Source: Frankiales bacterium | GTDB taxonomy: Bacteria; Actinomycetota; Actinomycetes; Mycobacteriales; SCTD01 | Direction of reading: 5' to 3' | Assembly (NCBI GenBank): GCA_025465145.1 | Contig: JAODNS010000199.1 | Coordinates: 1-7,692 of the forward strand | DNA length: 7,692 bases | In this document: positions 7,095-7,692 of the stretch, in pieces | How positions within the stretch are numbered: the first letter of the stretch is position 1 | Layout of the letters: every line of letters begins with the position of its first letter | Notes under the pieces: model-generated | The model's database searches: none | What the model saw: the letters and a program-made list of their open reading frames with translations, nothing else | What the model was told of the DNA's origin: nothing | Program-made: the position numbers and the translations under genes

Positions 7095-7692
7095 GCAGGC
7101 GCGGCCAGGTACTCGTCCTCGCGCTCGTCCTCTGCGTGGCCGGCGGCCTCGCCGCGATCTGGAGCCGGACCAACGGCGACCCGGCGGCGGAGCCCCGGAC
7201 CGGGCTGCTGCTGTCGTACGACGTCGAGGACCTGTCGACCGGCACCCGGACGGTCGAGACCGTCGGGCTGGACCGGCCGCTCGGCAGCAATCGGATCAGC
7301 GGGGAGGTCGGCTCAGCCACCACCGCGGACGGTGTGTACGACCGCGCGGGCGGCTCGTGGCGACAGCTGGCCGTCGTGCCGCCGGGGGAGCCGGGGCAGG
7401 ACCAGCGGCTGACGGCGCCGCTGGCCTGGGCGTCGCGCAACGGCGTCGCAGCACCGGACGGGACAGGCTCGTTTGCCGGCCGCAGCTGCAGCTGGTGGCT
7501 CACGCGCGAGCCGCTCGACGCCGGCCCCTTCGCCGCCGCGACGACCGCGGACCGGGCGCGGACGTGCGTCGACGAGGACGGGCTGCTGCTGGCCGACACC
7601 TGGCGGGCAGGCGGCCGCGACCTGCGGAGGCGCACCGCGACGCGCGTGTCGTCCGCGCGCGTGGCTGTCCTCGGCGGAGCGACGCCAGCGCC
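7070..7692 (+). CDS. Membrane-anchored exported protein, unknown function (3' partial)
   Basis: An open frame runs from GTG at 7070 to the right edge without a stop (207 complete codons). Third positions are strongly G/C, as in the neighbouring genes. The N-terminus has Arg residues at 3, 10 and 11 followed by a hydrophobic helix at about 14-31, so it is a signal anchor or uncleaved signal peptide. C22 is preceded by Leu and does not make a proper lipobox. The exported part, from about residue 34, alternates polar and hydrophobic residues like a beta-rich fold, with two cysteines (140, 166) that could pair. The start overlaps the end of the previous gene by 25 bases and has no clear ribosome site, so translational coupling is likely. 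A CTG at 7091 overlapping that stop as CTGA is a less likely start. A small periplasmic beta-sheet carrier or accessory protein is possible; no family is assigned. Confidence 0.72.
   Translation, partial: MGRSVAPLSRRGQVLVLALVLCVAGGLAAIWSRTNGDPAAEPRTGLLLSYDVEDLSTGTRTVETVGLDRPLGSNRISGEVGSATTADGVYDRAGGSWRQLAVVPPGEPGQDQRLTAPLAWASRNGVAAPDGTGSFAGRSCSWWLTREPLDAGPFAAATTADRARTCVDEDGLLLADTWRAGGRDLRRRTATRVSSARVAVLGGATPA

Noticed and set aside
7124..7138. Possible lipobox around C22 of the last gene, and the in-frame GTG at 7136 as an alternative start.
   Set aside because: The residue before C22 is Leu, not Gly/Ala/Ser, so it is not a proper lipobox. Starting at 7136 would remove most of the membrane helix.
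7030..7635. Open frame on the - strand (201 codons) at the right end.
   Set aside because: Its product is Ser/Arg/Pro-rich low complexity. The opposite + frame from 7070 has better codon third-position bias and a membrane segment.

Overview
The window is very GC-rich. Codon third positions are almost always G or C, and several starts are GTG. This points to a high-GC actinobacterium (Actinomycetota), but nothing here identifies a genus. All five genes lie on the + strand and are packed like one operon: a stop abutting a start at 1399/1400, a 4-base ATGA overlap at 3358-3361, a 14-base gap before 5394, and a probable 25-base overlap at 7070-7094. There is no gene-free stretch over 300 bases. 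I see no RNA gene, insertion sequence, CRISPR array, internal promoter or terminator.

Layout: (1) 1-1399, an extracytoplasmic solute-binding protein of the branched-chain amino acid (LivJ/LivK-like) class. Its beginning lies off the left edge, and a Gly/Ala/Pro linker precedes the binding domain. (2) 1400-3361, a single-chain permease joining LivH-like and LivM-like halves. (3) 3358-5379, an MFS transporter fused to a LivF-like ABC ATPase. (4) 5394-7094, a secreted, mostly helical protein of unknown function with six cysteines and an EF-hand-like Asp loop. (5) 7070 to beyond 7692, a membrane-anchored exported protein of unknown function, cut by the right edge and easily missed because it has no stop in the window.

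Genes 1 to 3 supply the receptor, membrane channel and one ATPase of a Liv/HAAT-type ABC importer. The ATPase is covalently tied to a secondary transporter. No separate LivG-type ATPase is visible, so it is either upstream or not needed. Genes 4 and 5 are exported and translationally linked to the transporter, so they may capture, process or hand over its substrate outside the membrane. The substrate cannot be read from the sequence. The MFS half has Spinster-like features that make a lipid-like or hydrophobic compound possible, but this is inference.

The most interesting feature is the MFS-ABC ATPase fusion in an operon with a fused permease and two exported proteins of unknown function: a candidate hybrid primary/secondary transport system.
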